Positions 57,901 through 60,900 of a DNA stretch of 64,000 bases are shown piece after piece. Positions within the stretch are counted from its first letter, which is position 1, and each line of letters opens with the position of its first letter. Location: NCBI GenBank assembly GCA_020796225.1, contig CM036767.1:12257427-12321426 (forward strand), read 5' to 3'. The DNA comes from Arion vulgaris. Taxonomy: Eukaryota; Mollusca; Gastropoda; Stylommatophora; Arionidae. The translations under genes and the position numbers were made by a program. The notes under the pieces are model-generated. The model had not been told where the DNA came from, did no database searches, and saw nothing but the letters and a program-made list of their open reading frames with translations.

Positions 57901-60900
57901 ATGCAGTTCACAGATAACACAAGCATGACAACAGAGCTGATCCCAAGACTATTCGCATATAAACCCTGTTCGACTGCAATAACTAACGCACCAGTGAAAT
58001 CAATCGTCTTTGAACGCTCCATAAAGACCACTTGTTAACCACTCTTTGTGATCCAAGCCTGAGAGTGAATATACATTGTGCCAGTTATGCACCTATAAGT
58101 AGACCAGCACATCCGATTTCTGCAACGCTTTTTATTTACTAGGGTAGCTTCCCTAAGCCCCTACCTCAGTCGCCTCTTAAGACATGACCTGTAGGTCACA
58201 GTGTTACTATTCTTTGCTCCCTTGAGGTCCCCGGCAACACACGGCAAGTGAAAGCAATCAACTTTGCTCTTTAATAAAATAGTTTAACACTTACTTGCAA
58301 TTCAGAAATATCAGACTAAGTAATGAGCACAAACCATAAGCCGTGATACTATAATATATTTGCTAATCTCCTTCTTCTTGTTCACTGTTGTTAAATGTCT
58401 ACAGGATCCGGTTCTCTGAAGATGTGTAGCTGTATTTGTTAGTTCATCAAGGCTTCCAAAGAAGTTTTGTATGGAGGTCTGTCTCTGTTGGTATTCTTTC
58501 CGCAGTTTATTCATCAGGTGACGATCTTGCAGGATCTGTTTGGCTGTCTGTCCACATGTACATGTGGGTGATGGAATCAGTCTTTGTGTAGGTGAATGTT
58601 CAGTCTATTGTGTCCAGTTACAAGTCGAAACAATATCACCTGTCCTGCTCTATCTAGATAGTGGTAATTATCTCTTTGTTGGTTTTTAAATAGCGTGTTC
58701 ATTTAATTGTATGGTCTGTCCAGCTTTCTTGTCCCATTCTGCAATAGCATCACATATCAAAATCTTCATCAGTGCTTTCCATTTTTTTTTGTCCAGTGCG
58801 TGCTTCTGATTTATACAGTGCAGCTGGCCAGATATTTGTGCAATTATGTTGTATTATTCGTCTTCTTCTGCATTTCCCTTACGAATTCAGGGCGCCTTTG
58901 TATGGACGGCACATCTAACTAATTTTTGCGTAAAGGCCTGCATTTCCTTACTATAAGTGTCCACCGCCATCTCCGACTTCAGGTGTTTGTATTATGAGAC
59001 AAAGACAACAGACAAAACATTCTTATTATAATTCACAACATAAAAACACTTCAAGAGAAACAATAAGAACAGAAAACTTACATGGAAAAGTTTTGCACAA
59101 TTCTTCAATGGGAGTTGACATTTTCTTCTCACTGATACGTTCATACTTTTGTCTTTTTGTTGCAGCTTTCAATCCCTGCCAGGGCAAGCTTCCTCGCAAA
59201 AAGTACATGAAAACATAACCCAAAGATTCCATATCATCACGTCGACTTTGTTCTGTAACAGATTGAGTAAACAGACAACAAGGATAAGTTTCTTAACAAC
59301 ACAATAACGAAACTTGTAACAACAAAGTACTGAAGTGTTACAAGGTATAAAAATAATATACAGCAATGTTTCGACCAAGAGGCCTTTATCAAGCAAAGGA
59401 TACACCAGAAGCGAAGAAATTCAGAAGTACTTTGTAAAACTACAGAACTTTGTTTTTATGTGTTTCACCATCGCTACATAGTTTTTTTATGCAGTCTTCC
59501 CCTATATCAATATTACTTTGTCAGCCAGGGTGTGCTCCCTGAACAAATCTTGATGGGGATCTGGATGTGTCAGCGGATGCCACTGGGTTTAACTACGTCC
59601 AAATCTATTGAAGGACTGGATCTACCATAAGTTTCTGTAGTGTAACCTCACCCATAGTCTAGTGTTTGACCCTAGCAGACTCTCAACATCTGTTGTTTTA
59701 TTTTAATTAGCCATGTTTGTAGAAGTAGGGAGTACCAGATCCAATAATTTGACTACCCCAAAAGGTACAGTTGATTTGGCTTATATATTTCTCATTTTTT
59801 AGATAGACCTACAAGAAATCTTATGTATGAGCTGAAATACAAGAGAGAAAGGCAAAAACTCAGAGGTTGTCACAGTAAAACACTTGTCAATTGACCGTCT
59901 GTAAAGACGAAAAAGGCCATACATACATAGACTATACTAAGCATTTATATGTATAACCACAGCTATTTGACTGATTGATTGCATTTCTGTAAATAACATT
60001 GTTTTCTTCTTTGCGTTCGTTCTTTATGACCAATTTTAATCACTCTTTGTGATATGTTTGATCTTTGCCAAGAACGTGTATATCTTGCACATTGGTTTGG
60101 TAGGCCCTAAATGCAAAGACTTCTACACGTTTAGGACACGTGCATCCGATTTCAGCCAAACCTCCTCAGTCGCCTCTTACGATATGCGTGGCAGGTAACT
60201 GTGGTTCTATTCTTTACACCCCAAATTTGGGCCCGGTAACCACTCGGCAGTAAAAAAATAACCATGTGTGCTCCAATATCTTACAAAGGAAGATCTCAAT
60301 GATAGTGCACAAACTCCATAGAATCCACAAGAGTCACTCATACAATTTTGAGAAAGGAAAAAATTTGTAACAAATTTATTTTCAATTGATATTAATGACT
60401 TTTGTCCAGGTAAAGAGTGTCCAGTTCATCAATTTTCAACTGTTACAGGTTATTTATGGGCTTAGCTTGAACACAGTATCTACGTTTTGTCATCCATGTT
60501 TTTTTAAATAAGACTATGAAATTGATCTCATCTGCAATGAGGTCAGTGATCACTAAAAAATAATTCAATTGTTTCATATGTGACACGAACGGTGTACTTT
60601 TGGAATGTGAAACAATTAAATACTGTACTTCAACGCCGCAAAAATCTAAAGTGCTGTGAGTTAGATCTAGAGATAAAAGCAGCCCCATCAAGGGAGCCAA
60701 TCTGGCATATGTTTATGACATAAGAAGGTTCAATTATGATGTAGTATAGGTCAAGTGAGCAAGTCTTTTTGTGATGGTGTGTAATTATGGTGTGGGGAAG
60801 AGGCGATGAACAAATGTGACGAAAGGAAAAGCTAGTCAGAACCGGTTAAAATAGTAAATAGACAAAATGCAATGTGTACCTGGCAACTATTGCTTTGTCA

